A stretch of 64,000 nucleotides of DNA, taken from contig NZ_JABFMW010000001.1 of assembly GCF_013359725.1 (NCBI RefSeq), positions 1 through 64,000 on the forward strand, written 5' to 3'. The position numbers and the translations under genes were made by a program. The stretch's first letter is position 1; each line of letters starts with the position of its first letter. The stretch comes from Pseudarthrobacter sp. C4D7. GTDB taxonomy: Bacteria; Actinomycetota; Actinomycetes; Actinomycetales; Micrococcaceae. Below are positions 43,781 through 52,435 of the stretch, piece by piece. The notes below the pieces were generated by a model. It was not told the DNA's origin. It saw only the letters and a list, made by a program, of their open reading frames with translations, and made no database searches.

Positions 43781-44539
43781 TCAGCCCTTCCTGCTGGTTG
43801 GCAGGCCCGGCAGCTGCGGTCCGGCAGCATGCGGAACGGCATCAGGCGCTGTGCCGGAGCCGGCGCAGCCCGGGCAGCAGCCCTCCTGGGCATCGGCGGC
43901 CTCGGTCCGGTGCGGAACAGCGCAGCAGGCGTCCCCTTGCCAGGCGTTGATGCCCTCACGGACGGCAATCGCGGCAATGGCCAGGGCTGCGCCGGCATCG
44001 GCCCACCACCAGCCCAGGGTGCTGTTCAGGACCAGGCCCACCAGCAGCACGGCGGAAAGGTAGGTGCACAGCAACGTTTGCTTGGAGTCCGCCACGGCGG
44101 TCCTGGACCCCAGTTCCCGTCCGGCGCGGCGCTGCGCCCAGGACAGAACCGGCATGACGGCCAGGCTGAGGGCGGCAATGATGATGCCAGGCGTCGAGTG
44201 CTGCGCTTCGCCGCCGCCGGCCAGGGAGCGGAGGGAATCCGCGGCCACAAAAGCGGCCAGGGCGAAGAAGGAAACGGCGATGATCCGCAGCGTCAGGTGT
44301 TCCCGCCGCTCCGGGTCCTTGGCCGCGAACTGCCAGGACAATGCCACGGCGGAGGTCACCTCGATCACGGAATCCAGTCCGAAGCCGATCAGGGCGGAGG
44401 AATCAGCCGCGCCGCCGGCCCACAGGGCCACGACGGCTTCAATGACGTTGTACGTGATGGTGGCCGCTGCGAAGAGCCTGATCCGCCGGGTCAGGACGTC
44501 CCGGCGGTCCTTGCGGGCTCCAGCGTGTGCCGTGCTCAC
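43781..44539 (-). CDS. cation transporter related to CDF, Cys-rich C-terminus
   Basis: 252 aa from GTG 44539, overlapping the ArsR stop (GTGA). Five to six spans; GFGLDSVIEVTSAVALSWQF and WWWADAGAALAIAAIAVREG hold the Asp/Glu residues at CDF-like positions. The C-terminal tail contains CC, CCPGC and Cys/Pro-rich sequence likely to bind a soft metal. The pair of transporters behind a CmtR-like regulator points to Cd/Pb/Zn export. Confidence 0.82.
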   Translation of the reverse strand: MSTAHAGARKDRRDVLTRRIRLFAAATITYNVIEAVVALWAGGAADSSALIGFGLDSVIEVTSAVALSWQFAAKDPERREHLTLRIIAVSFFALAAFVAADSLRSLAGGGEAQHSTPGIIIAALSLAVMPVLSWAQRRAGRELGSRTAVADSKQTLLCTYLSAVLLVGLVLNSTLGWWWADAGAALAIAAIAVREGINAWQGDACCAVPHRTEAADAQEGCCPGCAGSGTAPDAVPHAAGPQLPGLPTSRKG

Positions 44540-44862
44540 GCGAAGCACTCCCCGTCGGGCGCGCAGCAGGCCGGATCCACGGCGAGCACCACGCTGAGCA
44601 GGTCCTTGATGGCGTGGCCAACCCGGTGGTCCGCCAGTTCGTACCGGCTCCGCCGCCCGTCCGGCACCGCCACCACCAGGCCGCAGCCGCGCAGGCAGGT
44701 CAGGTGGTTGGACATGCTTTGCCGGGACACGCCTAATTCGTCCGCCAGGTCCGACGGGTAGGACGGCGACTCCGTCAGCGCCAGCAGCACCCGGGCGCGG
44801 GTGGGATCCGATACGGCATAGCCAAAGCGCGCCAGTACCGGCGCATGGGTGAGCGTCTGCAT
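44536..44862 (-). CDS. ArsR/SmtB family metal sensor, CmtR type
   Basis: 108 aa. Winged helix (about 15-80). The recognition-helix region SNHLTCLRGCGLV carries Cys56 and Cys60 and the C-terminus has Cys99, Cys100 and Cys106 (PACCAPDGECFA). Two cysteines in helix 4 plus one near the C-terminus is the metal site of mycobacterial CmtR, a Cd(II)/Pb(II) sensor. The -10-like TACTTT ends 6 nt before the ATG and overlaps a dyad likely to be its operator. First gene of the metal operon. Confidence 0.92.
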   Translation of the reverse strand: MQTLTHAPVLARFGYAVSDPTRARVLLALTESPSYPSDLADELGVSRQSMSNHLTCLRGCGLVVAVPDGRRSRYELADHRVGHAIKDLLSVVLAVDPACCAPDGECFA

Positions 44863-44868
44863 GCTCCC

Positions 44869-44888
44869 AAAGTACAGCGGTGGCTGTA
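44869..44888 (-). promoter_or_regulatory. operator/promoter of the metal efflux operon
   Basis: Perfect inverted repeat TACAGC-GGTG-GCTGTA (44873-44888) lies against the minus-strand -10-like TACTTT (44874-44869). A repressor bound here would block RNA polymerase, as expected for ArsR autoregulation. Confidence 0.55.
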
Positions 44889-44927
44889 TTCAGGCAAAGC
44901 TGGACTCCCGCCCCGGGCGGGAGAGTG

Positions 44928-46451
44928 TCAGCCCAGCGGGTTGGCGGACTGGCAGGTCTGGTCGCTGCCGGTCTGCGCCACGATGCTGCCGGAGGAGTCC
45001 GCGGACGACGGCGGCGCGGCGGGTTTGGTGCCCGTGGCGAAGTCGGATCCGGCGTACAGCTGCACGCCCTGGATGTTCGCCACCTGCTGGACACGGGTGG
45101 CGGGCAGGCCGAACAGTGCGGCTACATCCGCTGCGACGTCCTCGAACCCGGCAGAGTAGTACACCATGGTCTGGCTTTGCGGCTGGGCCGGCAGCTTGGC
45201 CAGATTGGTGTATCCGGCGTCGGACAGCAGCGCGGCAATCGCGTTGCTCCGCGCCGCGACGCCCGTGCCGTTGGCGACCGAAACGGGCTGCAGCGACTTG
45301 TCGTAGGCCGGTGCGGTAGGCGTCTGAGTGGGCGCTGCCGGGGCAGGCTGGCTCAGGTCCGGGCTGTTGCGGAGGGCTGCGAAGAAGTTGGACGCCGCAG
45401 GCTCATCGAGCGCCAGCCGGTTGGGATCCTGCGGGGACGGGACCGTGGGCGTGGTGATGAAGTTGATGTTGGCCGGATCGATGTTCTTCAGCCGGTTGGC
45501 GATGGTGAGCAGCGACGGGATGGAGGACAGCCCCGAATCAACCGTGAGGTTCCGGGTGATGGTGTCCGCAATGGTCAGCGTCTTCTGCGGGTTGCCCAGC
45601 GTGCCCTCGGACTTGAGCTTGCGGCTCAGCGATGCCAGGAAGCCCTGCTGGGCCTGGATCCGCCCCAGGTCTCCGCCGTTGGCGAAGGCGTGCCGGGTGC
45701 GCAGGAACGCCAGCGCCTGGTCGCCCTGCACCTGGGATTTGCCGGCCGGCAGGTTCAGGTGCGAGTCGGGATCGTTGACGGCATCGGTGACGCAGACCTC
45801 CACGCCGCCCACGGCGTTGGAGAGCTCCTTCACGGCGTTGAAGTCCGCCATCATGAAGTGGTCTACTTCGAGTCCCGTGAGCTTGTTCACCGTGTCCACG
45901 GCGCAGCCGATCCCGGCCTGGGCCATGGCGCTGTTGATCATGGCGTCCTGCTGCTCGGGATACTTCTGGTTGGTCTTGGAGTCCGTGCAGGCCGGAACGT
46001 CCACCAGCAGGTCGCGGGGGAAGCTGACGACGTTAACGTGCTTGTTGTCCGCCGAGATGTCCAGCAGCATCATCACGTCCGATTGCCCGTAGCCGGTGGA
46101 CTGGTCCGCCGTGCCGAACTGGCTGTTGTTCCCGTCCCGGGTGTCCGTGCCCAGCACCAGAATCTGCAGCCGGTCCGTGCTGTCATTCACCGCCCCTTCG
46201 GTCCGCTGGCCACCGGCGGTCAGCTCCGAGGTGCTGATGTTGGACTGCAGGCGCCAGGCCCAGTAGCCGCCGAACGCCAGGACGCCCAGGAGCAACACGG
46301 ACACCACGGCGGTGACGGCTTTGACCCATCGGGGGGCACGGCGGAACGGCCGACGGCGGCGCGAACTGGCTTCATACAGCGTGCCTTGGCCAGGGTAGGC
46401 AACGGGACCGCTTTCCTGTTCCGGGCCGGGGGATTTTCTGGAACCGAACAC
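44928..46451 (-). CDS. LytR-CpsA-Psr (LCP) family protein with LytR_C domain
   Basis: 507 aa. Cytoplasmic basic N-terminus (SSRRRRPFRRAP), one span (about 43-66), LCP catalytic domain with ILVLGTDTRDG, SDVMMLLDIS, VVSFPRDLLVDVP (catalytic Arg), ALAFLRTRHAFANGGDLGRIQAQQ (second Arg cluster), a Pro/Thr linker and a C-terminal LytR_C domain (VSVANGTGVAARSNAIAALL...). LCP enzymes attach teichoic acids, arabinogalactan or capsule to peptidoglycan. Divergent from the FtsW/RodA gene. Confidence 0.93.
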   Translation of the reverse strand: MFGSRKSPGPEQESGPVAYPGQGTLYEASSRRRRPFRRAPRWVKAVTAVVSVLLLGVLAFGGYWAWRLQSNISTSELTAGGQRTEGAVNDSTDRLQILVLGTDTRDGNNSQFGTADQSTGYGQSDVMMLLDISADNKHVNVVSFPRDLLVDVPACTDSKTNQKYPEQQDAMINSAMAQAGIGCAVDTVNKLTGLEVDHFMMADFNAVKELSNAVGGVEVCVTDAVNDPDSHLNLPAGKSQVQGDQALAFLRTRHAFANGGDLGRIQAQQGFLASLSRKLKSEGTLGNPQKTLTIADTITRNLTVDSGLSSIPSLLTIANRLKNIDPANINFITTPTVPSPQDPNRLALDEPAASNFFAALRNSPDLSQPAPAAPTQTPTAPAYDKSLQPVSVANGTGVAARSNAIAALLSDAGYTNLAKLPAQPQSQTMVYYSAGFEDVAADVAALFGLPATRVQQVANIQGVQLYAGSDFATGTKPAAPPSSADSSGSIVAQTGSDQTCQSANPLG

Positions 46452-46653
46452 GACAAAAAGACCTTCGGGAGGGGACAGGTTTCCGCTACCCTACCGTCCC
46501 AAGCTGGCAATTCGCCCGGAACCAGTGGACGGGCGGGTGTCCCGGCGCCGTCGGCGGCCCGCGGGGGCGTACTCTTTCTTCTCGGCGGTACCCGCCCAGG
46601 AGATGGGCCCGGCCATGGGGGAAGCCCTGGTGTGAAGGCTGAGGAACGGACAG

Positions 46654-47964
46654 ATGGATACAGGACAACAGCAACGCGGGACGGACCGCCCTGCCCGGCG
46701 CGGGTTGGGGAAACTGGCGGTATGGCTTGAGGACGACTCCCCAGGACGCCTCCGCCCCCTGATCCTGGCGGTGGTCCTCACGCTCTCGGCGATCGGACTC
46801 GTGGAGGTGGCGTCGGCGTCGTCCGTGGAATCCGTGGCGGCAGGAAACAACCCGTACGATCTTCCCCTGAAGCAGGCCATGTGGACCGTGGCCGGCGTGG
46901 TGCTCATGCTGGTGCTGGCGCGCATGTCCGTGCGGCGGATCCGGTGGCTGGGCTGGCCGCTGCTGATCGGCTCCCTGTTCGCCCTGGTGCTGGTGTTTAC
47001 GCCGCTGGGCATGTCCGTCAACGGCAACCGGAACTGGCTGAGCGTGGGCGGGTTTACGGCCCAGCCGTCCGAGTTCGCCAAACTGGCGCTGATTGTCTGG
47101 GCCGCCGGCATCCTGGACCGGAAGCAGGCCCTGCTGGGGCAGTGGAAGCACGCGGTCATTCCGCTGGGCCCCGCCGGCGGGCTGATCATGCTCATCGTGG
47201 CCCTGGGGCATGACCTGGGCACCACCATGATCATCATGATGATCCTGGCCGCCACCATGTTCTACGGCGGCGTGCGGATGAAGGTGTTCTCCGTTGCCGG
47301 CCTGATCTGCGTGGCCGCAGCCCTGATCCTCGCAGCCACCAGCGGCAACAGGATGGGCCGGATCTCCTCCTGGCTGGGCATGGGTTCCGATGAGGACGCG
47401 CAGGGCATGGGCTACCAGGCGCAGCACGGGGCCTACGCCCTGGCCTCCGGCAGCTGGTTCGGCGTGGGGCTGGGCCAGAGCCGGCAGAAGTGGAACTGGA
47501 TCCCGGAAGCCCACAACGACTTCATCTTCTCCATCCTGGGCGAGGAGCTGGGCTTCGCCGGCTCGCTCCTGGTCCTGGCATTGTTCGCCATCCTGGCCAT
47601 TGCCGTGTTCAAGACCATTGCCCGCACCACGGACACGTTCTCCCGGATCGTCGCGTGCAGCGTGATCACCTGGATCCTGGGCCAGGCCGTCATCAATATC
47701 GCCATGGTCAGCGGGCTGCTGCCTGTGATCGGCGTGCCGCTGCCCTTCATCTCCTACGGTGGCTCGGCCATGGTTTCCTCCCTGGCCGGGATCGGGGTGA
47801 TCCTCGCGGTGACCCGTCCCGAAGGGGCGGTGCCCCCTTCGCGCGGCGGCACCCGCCGGGGCCGCGGTTTGCTGACTCGCAGCCTGCTGGGCCGCGGCCG
47901 GCCTGGCGGAGCTATGGTTGACCCGGCTGTGACGCAGCCCCGGGAGCATGCCTACCAGCGGTAG
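46654..47964 (+). CDS. FtsW/RodA/SpoVE family SEDS glycosyltransferase
   Basis: 436 aa, ten spans. SEDS features: NGNRNWLSVGGFTAQPSEFAKLALIVW, large extracytoplasmic loop (SGNRMGRISSWLG...GMGYQAQHGAYALASGSWFGVGLGQSRQKWNWIPEAHNDFIFSILGEELGF, quoted in pieces), conserved VPLPFISYGGSAMVSSLAGIGVIL. SEDS proteins polymerise lipid II. No cognate PBP is adjacent and the gene is not in a dcw cluster, so this may be an accessory copy. Overlaps the MFS gene by 17 nt. Confidence 0.93.
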   Translation: MDTGQQQRGTDRPARRGLGKLAVWLEDDSPGRLRPLILAVVLTLSAIGLVEVASASSVESVAAGNNPYDLPLKQAMWTVAGVVLMLVLARMSVRRIRWLGWPLLIGSLFALVLVFTPLGMSVNGNRNWLSVGGFTAQPSEFAKLALIVWAAGILDRKQALLGQWKHAVIPLGPAGGLIMLIVALGHDLGTTMIIMMILAATMFYGGVRMKVFSVAGLICVAAALILAATSGNRMGRISSWLGMGSDEDAQGMGYQAQHGAYALASGSWFGVGLGQSRQKWNWIPEAHNDFIFSILGEELGFAGSLLVLALFAILAIAVFKTIARTTDTFSRIVACSVITWILGQAVINIAMVSGLLPVIGVPLPFISYGGSAMVSSLAGIGVILAVTRPEGAVPPSRGGTRRGRGLLTRSLLGRGRPGGAMVDPAVTQPREHAYQR

Positions 47965-49195
47965 CGCCGCCGGGAGGGGGCCCGCGGCGCCCATGACTGC
48001 CATCCGGTTCATCCTGGTTTTCGGGATTGTCAGCGCGTTGATGGACATGGTCTACGAGGGCGCCCGGAGCGTCACCGGCCCGTATCTGGGTGCGCTGGGT
48101 GCCTCCGCGCTCCTGGTCAGCGTGGTCACCGGTGCCGGGGAGGCCGTGGCTTTGGTGCTCCGCCTGGTGTTCGGGCGGCTGGCGGACAGGCCCGGGCTCA
48201 GGTGGCCACTGGCCATCAGCGGCTATGCGCTGACGGCCCTGTCCGTGCCGCTGCTGGGAATCACCGACGCGCTCTGGGTGGCCTGCCTGCTGGTCCTGGC
48301 CGAGCGGCTGGGCAAGGCTGTGCGGAGTCCCGCCAAGGACACCATGCTGGCCAACGCCGGTTCGGCGATGGGCCAGGGGAAAGCGTTCGCGCTGCACGAA
48401 GCACTGGACCAGGTGGGGGCGCTGCTGGGGCCACTGTTGGTGGGTGCTGCCCTGGCCCTGTCCGGCAGTTACGGACCCGGGTTCCTGTTGCTGGCCGTCC
48501 CGGGGTTGGCGGCCATGCTGATCCTGTGGTGGCTGCGGCGAAAGGTTCCCAACCCCGGCGCCTATGAGCCGGCGGACATCCCGGCCGCGCCCGGCGCCGC
48601 TTTGGACGAGGCCGGTCCCATGCCGCGCCAGTTCTGGCTCTACGCAGCGTTCAGCAGCCTGACCATGTTCGGCTACGCCACGTTCGGGCTGTTGTCCTTC
48701 CACCTGGTGGCCACCGGACTCCTTTCCCCGGCAGCCATCCCGGTCCTCTACGCCGCGGCCATGGGGGTGGACGCCGTGGCCGCGCTGGTTTCCGGTTGGC
48801 TCTTCGACCGGGTGGGGCTCAAAGTCCTATTGGTCCTGCCCGTCCTGGCCGCCGCCGTGCCGTGGCTGGGCTTCAGCAACAACGCCGCGCTGGCAGTGAC
48901 GGGAGCGCTTGTGTGGGGAGCGGCCATGGGCGTCCAGGAAAGCACCATGCGGGCAGGCGTGGCGGGGCTGGCTCCGGCTGCCCGGAGGGGGAGCGCCTAC
49001 GGGATGTTCACTGCCTGCTACGGCGTGGCCTGGCTGGCCGGCAGTTTCCTCATCGGCGTGCTGTACGAATACTCAATTCCTGCCCTGGCCCTCACTGTCG
49101 CGGCAGTCCAGGCAGCCGCTTTGGTGGTCTTCGCCGTCGTCCGGCCACATGCCGGCCGTCCCGGACGTCAGTCTTCGGAGAAGGAATCCTCCTAA
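47948..49195 (+). CDS. MFS transporter
   Basis: 415 aa (from ATG 47948; ATG 47993 is the alternative), 12 spans. FGRLADRPGLRWPLAISGY and AERLGKAVRSPAKDTMLANA hold MFS motif-A-like loops; the central loop is around residues 195-225. Similar to the MFS group whose members carry RSPARDAL-type motifs in loop 4-5. Substrate unknown. Its stop overlaps that of the convergent 48-aa gene. Confidence 0.85.
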   Translation: MPTSGSAAGRGPAAPMTAIRFILVFGIVSALMDMVYEGARSVTGPYLGALGASALLVSVVTGAGEAVALVLRLVFGRLADRPGLRWPLAISGYALTALSVPLLGITDALWVACLLVLAERLGKAVRSPAKDTMLANAGSAMGQGKAFALHEALDQVGALLGPLLVGAALALSGSYGPGFLLLAVPGLAAMLILWWLRRKVPNPGAYEPADIPAAPGAALDEAGPMPRQFWLYAAFSSLTMFGYATFGLLSFHLVATGLLSPAAIPVLYAAAMGVDAVAALVSGWLFDRVGLKVLLVLPVLAAAVPWLGFSNNAALAVTGALVWGAAMGVQESTMRAGVAGLAPAARRGSAYGMFTACYGVAWLAGSFLIGVLYEYSIPALALTVAAVQAAALVVFAVVRPHAGRPGRQSSEKESS

Positions 49196-49338
49196 GCCAC
49201 CGCTCCGGCAATCTCGGGGCACTCGGCACAGCGGACGTCCGCAACCAGGGAACCGGCGTCGTCCTTTTGGAAATGGGTGACGTGATTGGTGGTCCTGCCG
49301 CAGGTGGGGCAGAAGCTCTGGCTTTGTTTAGTCCACAT
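49192..49338 (-). CDS. 48-aa zinc-ribbon micro-protein
   Basis: ATG 49338, MWTKQSQSFCPTCGRTTNHV..., with CxxC (FCPTCG) and a second CxxC (RCAECP) 24 residues later, a zinc ribbon. TAG 49194-49192 overlaps the convergent MFS stop. On its own strand TATTAT ends exactly 6 nt before the ATG, the leaderless pattern. Conservation of the Cys pairs and the promoter make it credible despite the size. Confidence 0.6.
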   Translation of the reverse strand: MWTKQSQSFCPTCGRTTNHVTHFQKDDAGSLVADVRCAECPEIAGAVA

Positions 49339-49522
49339 GCATGAATAATACGGAACGTCGTGATAAAGGAAAGGTCACTGACCGAAAATTGTGGATCGCC
49401 GCAGTCTCCCGTGATCCGATCTTGACCAAACCTGAGGGCGATTCTTCAGCGAAGGCTGAGATTCACCGCGTAGCTTGGGCGCATCAGGCAGTACGGAAGC
49501 AGTACGGAAGGAGCGCAGGACA

Positions 49523-49633
49523 ATGACCATCACCGATTACTTCGCGGCTCTCGGCGGCATGCTGGCTTCACTCGGATGTGCAGGACTGGTGGCAGGCGGC
49601 CTTATCCGTGCACGCTCACGCCACCAGTCGTAG
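49523..49633 (+). CDS. 36-aa membrane micro-protein
   Basis: ATG 49523 after GGAGCGCAGGA; MTITDYFAALGGMLASLGCAG... with one Gly/Ala-rich span and a basic end (RARSRHQS). A 10-bp tandem repeat AGTACGGAAG/AGTACGGAAG (49491-49511) lies just upstream and includes the ribosome binding site. Function unknown. Confidence 0.45.
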   Translation: MTITDYFAALGGMLASLGCAGLVAGGLIRARSRHQS

Positions 49634-49676
49634 ACGCCGCGGACACCTGGCCGGCCCGCAGCAGTGCCGGCAGTAC

Positions 49677-50429
49677 CTACGCGATCGCCGGGGGTTCGAA
49701 ACGCGTCCGGGGCGCACCGCTGGGCATGGCCTTCAGGATGCTGTCCGCCACGCTGCGGACTTTAAGGTTGCGGTTCCGCGAGGTGCCGGCTAGCCGGCTG
49801 AAGGCGTCGGCATAGGAGCAGCGGTTCTGCGCCATGAGAACCCCGCAGGCAACGTCGATGCTGGTCCTGCTCTCCAGGACCTGCTTCAGGTTGTCGCCGG
49901 CGCGGATCACGCCGTGGACGTCAAGGGCCAGCTTCAGGCTGTGCGACGCCACCTCACCGAACCAGGCCGCTTCCTTTTGCAGGTGGGTGCTGAACCCATC
50001 CGTGGCGGTGCCCAGGAAGACCAGCACGGCGGACGATCCCGGCTGCAGCGCCACGGGCAGGACCAGGGCTTCACCGAACCCATGCTCCAACAGCCGCTTC
50101 CGGTAGGACTGCCAACGTGCCCCGGTCCGGCCGATCACGGTTGGGTCAGTCAACGCGGAACCCGCTGCGGTGGGGCCGTTGCCGTGCTCCTCCTCCGACG
50201 CACACAGGGCGGCCGCTCCGGGGCTGCTCCCCGCCGTGGCAGGGCAGGACCGCTGCCGGTGCAGCACGGCTGCACATTCGATGACGGCGCCTGCCGTGCT
50301 GCTCATCCAGCGGGAGGCAGCATCGGCGAGCTTCTGCAGGGACTCGGCCTCGCCGTCAGCCCCCGTCATCAAGTCCAGCAGGAATCCCTGCTGCCGGGAC
50401 TCGTTATTGATTGCCGGACCAACAGCCAC
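49677..50429 (-). CDS. ANTAR domain regulator with GAF-like sensor
   Basis: 250 aa from GTG 50429 with GGGGG upstream. N-terminal sensor-like region (about 20-165; AVIECAAVLHRQRSCPATAG, QSYRKRLLEHGFGEALVLPVAL), C-terminal ANTAR domain (about 175-235: LKQVLESRTSIDVACGVLMAQNRCSYADAFSRLAGTSRNRN in part). Similar in plan to the protein at 40769. ANTAR target hairpins were not found in the window. Confidence 0.85.
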   Translation of the reverse strand: MAVGPAINNESRQQGFLLDLMTGADGEAESLQKLADAASRWMSSTAGAVIECAAVLHRQRSCPATAGSSPGAAALCASEEEHGNGPTAAGSALTDPTVIGRTGARWQSYRKRLLEHGFGEALVLPVALQPGSSAVLVFLGTATDGFSTHLQKEAAWFGEVASHSLKLALDVHGVIRAGDNLKQVLESRTSIDVACGVLMAQNRCSYADAFSRLAGTSRNRNLKVRSVADSILKAMPSGAPRTRFEPPAIA

Positions 50430-50663
50430 CCTGCACCCCCATCTGCGATTGCCCCCGGCCGTGCTGCCGCGGGTTTCATAAACCTATGGGGCCGGCAGGG
50501 CAGCGGCACGAGTAGCCAGTACTCTACTTTTGCCCTCGCCACTCCGCAGGTACGCATCCGCTCTTTGGCTCCGGGAACCCCGTCCGTGGAACCGGCCCGG
50601 CAGCAAGTGGGCTACCATTGATTTGTTAGACAGCCAAGCAAGTAGGATATCGAAGGAATTCGC

Positions 50664-51182
50664 ATGAACCCGCACGGTGCAAGCGAAGTCTCCTGGTACC
50701 CGCCCCGTGAGGGGGCCCAGCCCGGAGCGGTTGATGTCATCAACGCCCTCCGTGAATTCCGCACTTCCGAAAGCGCCATGCGGCGCCGCACCCGTTCATC
50801 CGCCGCGATGGGGGAGACGGACCTCCTGGCCCTGCGGTACCTGATCGACGCGGAGGCCGCCGGCGCCGAGATCCGCCCCACACAGCTCGGGGCTCGCCTT
50901 GGCATCACCTCAGCTTCGATGACCAGCCTGGTTGACCGCCTGGTAGCCGCCGGCCACGTGACCCGCGAGCCCCACCCGTCGGACCGCCGGGCTGTTCTCC
51001 TCAGGCCCACCCCGGGCGCCGACGAGGAGGTGCGCCACAACCTCAACCAGATGCACAAGCGCATGCTGGAAGCGGCCGAGTCGCTGTCGGCCGAGGAGAT
51101 CAAGGCCGTCATGCACTTCCTGAGTTCCATGCGGGAAGCGGTGGACGCCGTGGAACCTGCCCCTCTGCTGGGCCGGCGGTAG
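50664..51182 (+). CDS. MarR family transcriptional regulator
   Basis: 172 aa. Winged helix (about 60-125: IRPTQLGARLGITSASMTSLVDRLVAAGHVTREPHPSDRRAVLL, quoted in part) with the MarR wing motif DRRAVLLRPT, flanked by dimer helices. AAGGA precedes the ATG. A TTTGTTAGACAGCCAAGCAAG imperfect dyad (about 50621-50641) in front may be its operator; GTTAGAC recurs before the next gene (51200-51206), so both may be controlled together. Confidence 0.88.
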   Translation: MNPHGASEVSWYPPREGAQPGAVDVINALREFRTSESAMRRRTRSSAAMGETDLLALRYLIDAEAAGAEIRPTQLGARLGITSASMTSLVDRLVAAGHVTREPHPSDRRAVLLRPTPGADEEVRHNLNQMHKRMLEAAESLSAEEIKAVMHFLSSMREAVDAVEPAPLLGRR

Positions 51183-51232
51183 ACAAGAAGCGAATCCTAG
51201 TTAGACTAGCTACATTGTTTAGAAACTATCGG

Positions 51233-51742
51233 ATGGCGGATCGCATGACTGCAGTACTTGAACCTCAGGCAGCGGGACGACGGATCCCCGTCCAGGCCCA
51301 CGATGACTTCCGGCTCCACCCGGTTGCGCCGGCCCTGAACGACGCGCGCGAAGTATCCGCTCCGCTGGAAAGCCCGGTGCCGGCCATGGAGCTTGAGGAT
51401 CCGGCCGCACCGTTCCACTGCGGGGTGGCCATGACGTCCGGACCCGTTCCCATCGCCTCCCTGGGGTGGGCACCGCTGGAACTGGGGTCATCCGAATGGT
51501 CCTGCGCCTGCGGTTACACGATGGACGAAACCCCCGCCGGTGATCCCCTGGAGTCCGTCCGGCTGGCCTCCGCCCGGGTGGAAAGCCTCCAGTGGGAGCT
51601 GGACGCCGCGCAGGAGCAGTTTGAAAACGCCCTCAGGAGCGCCTCGAAGCGCGGCGCCGCGCACGACGCCCTGGGCCGGGCCGCAGGGCTTGCCCCCGTG
51701 GAGCTGCAGGAATTCCTGGACGGCGGCGCAAAGCTGCCGTAA
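51233..51742 (+). CDS. hypothetical soluble protein
   Basis: 169 aa from ATG 51233; TTG 51215 (7 nt after a -10-like TAGACT) or ATG 51245 are alternatives and none has a ribosome binding site. Contains FHCGVAM and WSCACGYTMDE, a possible Cys/His metal site, and a C-terminal helical region (SVRLASARVESLQWELDAAQEQFENAL) likely to be a coiled coil. Not recognised. Follows the MarR gene by 50 nt. Confidence 0.6.
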   Translation: MADRMTAVLEPQAAGRRIPVQAHDDFRLHPVAPALNDAREVSAPLESPVPAMELEDPAAPFHCGVAMTSGPVPIASLGWAPLELGSSEWSCACGYTMDETPAGDPLESVRLASARVESLQWELDAAQEQFENALRSASKRGAAHDALGRAAGLAPVELQEFLDGGAKLP

Positions 51743-51789
51743 GTTCCGGCCCGCATACCCGGCGCTGCGGACACATCCTCCCGACAGTC

Positions 51790-51843
51790 CCGAAGTGCAG
51801 CCATCCGTATGTTCAGATGCAGCTGCACTTCGGTAGTTGGGAG
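51790..51843. terminator. long-loop hairpin between convergent genes
   Basis: 11-bp perfect stem CCGAAGTGCAG (51790-51800)/CTGCACTTCGG (51833-51843). Downstream lies CCCGAAATGTGGGCGCCGCG (51877-51896), like the core of the intergenic repeats, so this may be a partial fourth repeat copy. Confidence 0.5.
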
Positions 51844-51909
51844 TGCAAAGCGAAGTGGTGGCCGGCCTGCTCTGGCCCGAAATGTGGGCGCCGCGAGCGG
51901 CCGGGAATC

Positions 51910-52233
51910 CTATGCGGCCAGGCGCGCCGGCGCGGTCCGGGACTGCCGGCGGTCCGCCAGCACGCTGATGGTGCACCGTGCTTGGTCGGGATCGATCCTC
52001 GCGGGCAGGTGCCGCGTCTCGGAAGCGGTACGGAGCATGTCCAGCGCTTCCTGGTCCACCCAGGCGCTGGAGATGTCCAGCTCCAGGTCCAGGCCTCCCT
52101 TAAGGGAGTTGGCGCGCTTCGCCACTACATAGAGGGCGTTGATGCTGTGGATGGTGATATGCCCCTTTGCAATCACCTGGGCCTTGCAATGGTCCAGATC
52201 GACACGGACCACGATGTTCAGCTTGGAATTCAA
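51910..52233 (-). CDS. small STAS-like protein
   Basis: 107 aa. Alternating strands and helices: KLNIVVRVDLDHCKAQVIAKGHITIHSINALYVVAKRANSL (in part) then LDLELDISSAWVDQEALDML, where LDISSA falls at the phospho-Ser region of anti-sigma factor antagonists. A Ser-rich, basic tail follows. No partner kinase is adjacent. Fold suggested, function unknown. Confidence 0.5.
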   Translation of the reverse strand: MNSKLNIVVRVDLDHCKAQVIAKGHITIHSINALYVVAKRANSLKGGLDLELDISSAWVDQEALDMLRTASETRHLPARIDPDQARCTISVLADRRQSRTAPARLAA

Positions 52234-52435
52234 GATGTAGAGCCTTCCCCGGCATTGGCTGCGACGCTGCAGCTTCTTGCATGGCCTGTTTGCTTAAGCC
52301 TCATCCAGAGTAGGCAACCAATGTGATGTGCGCAACATCGTGATGTTTATTACACCGAGGGAAGTTTTCTCCCAGATTGCCTGGCAGTGAAAGAATCGGA
52401 CGTAACCCAGCAGCACCGCCACCGAAGGACACGCA

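Noticed and set aside
43781-45094. Cation transporter read as a 437-aa protein
   Set aside because: The extra N-terminal half is antisense-like sequence over the ArsR gene; GTG 44539 overlaps the ArsR stop and starts the real protein.
49491-49511. 10-bp tandem repeat AGTACGGAAG as a possible CRISPR or regulatory array
   Set aside because: Only two copies and they include a ribosome binding site; noted under the 36-aa gene only.
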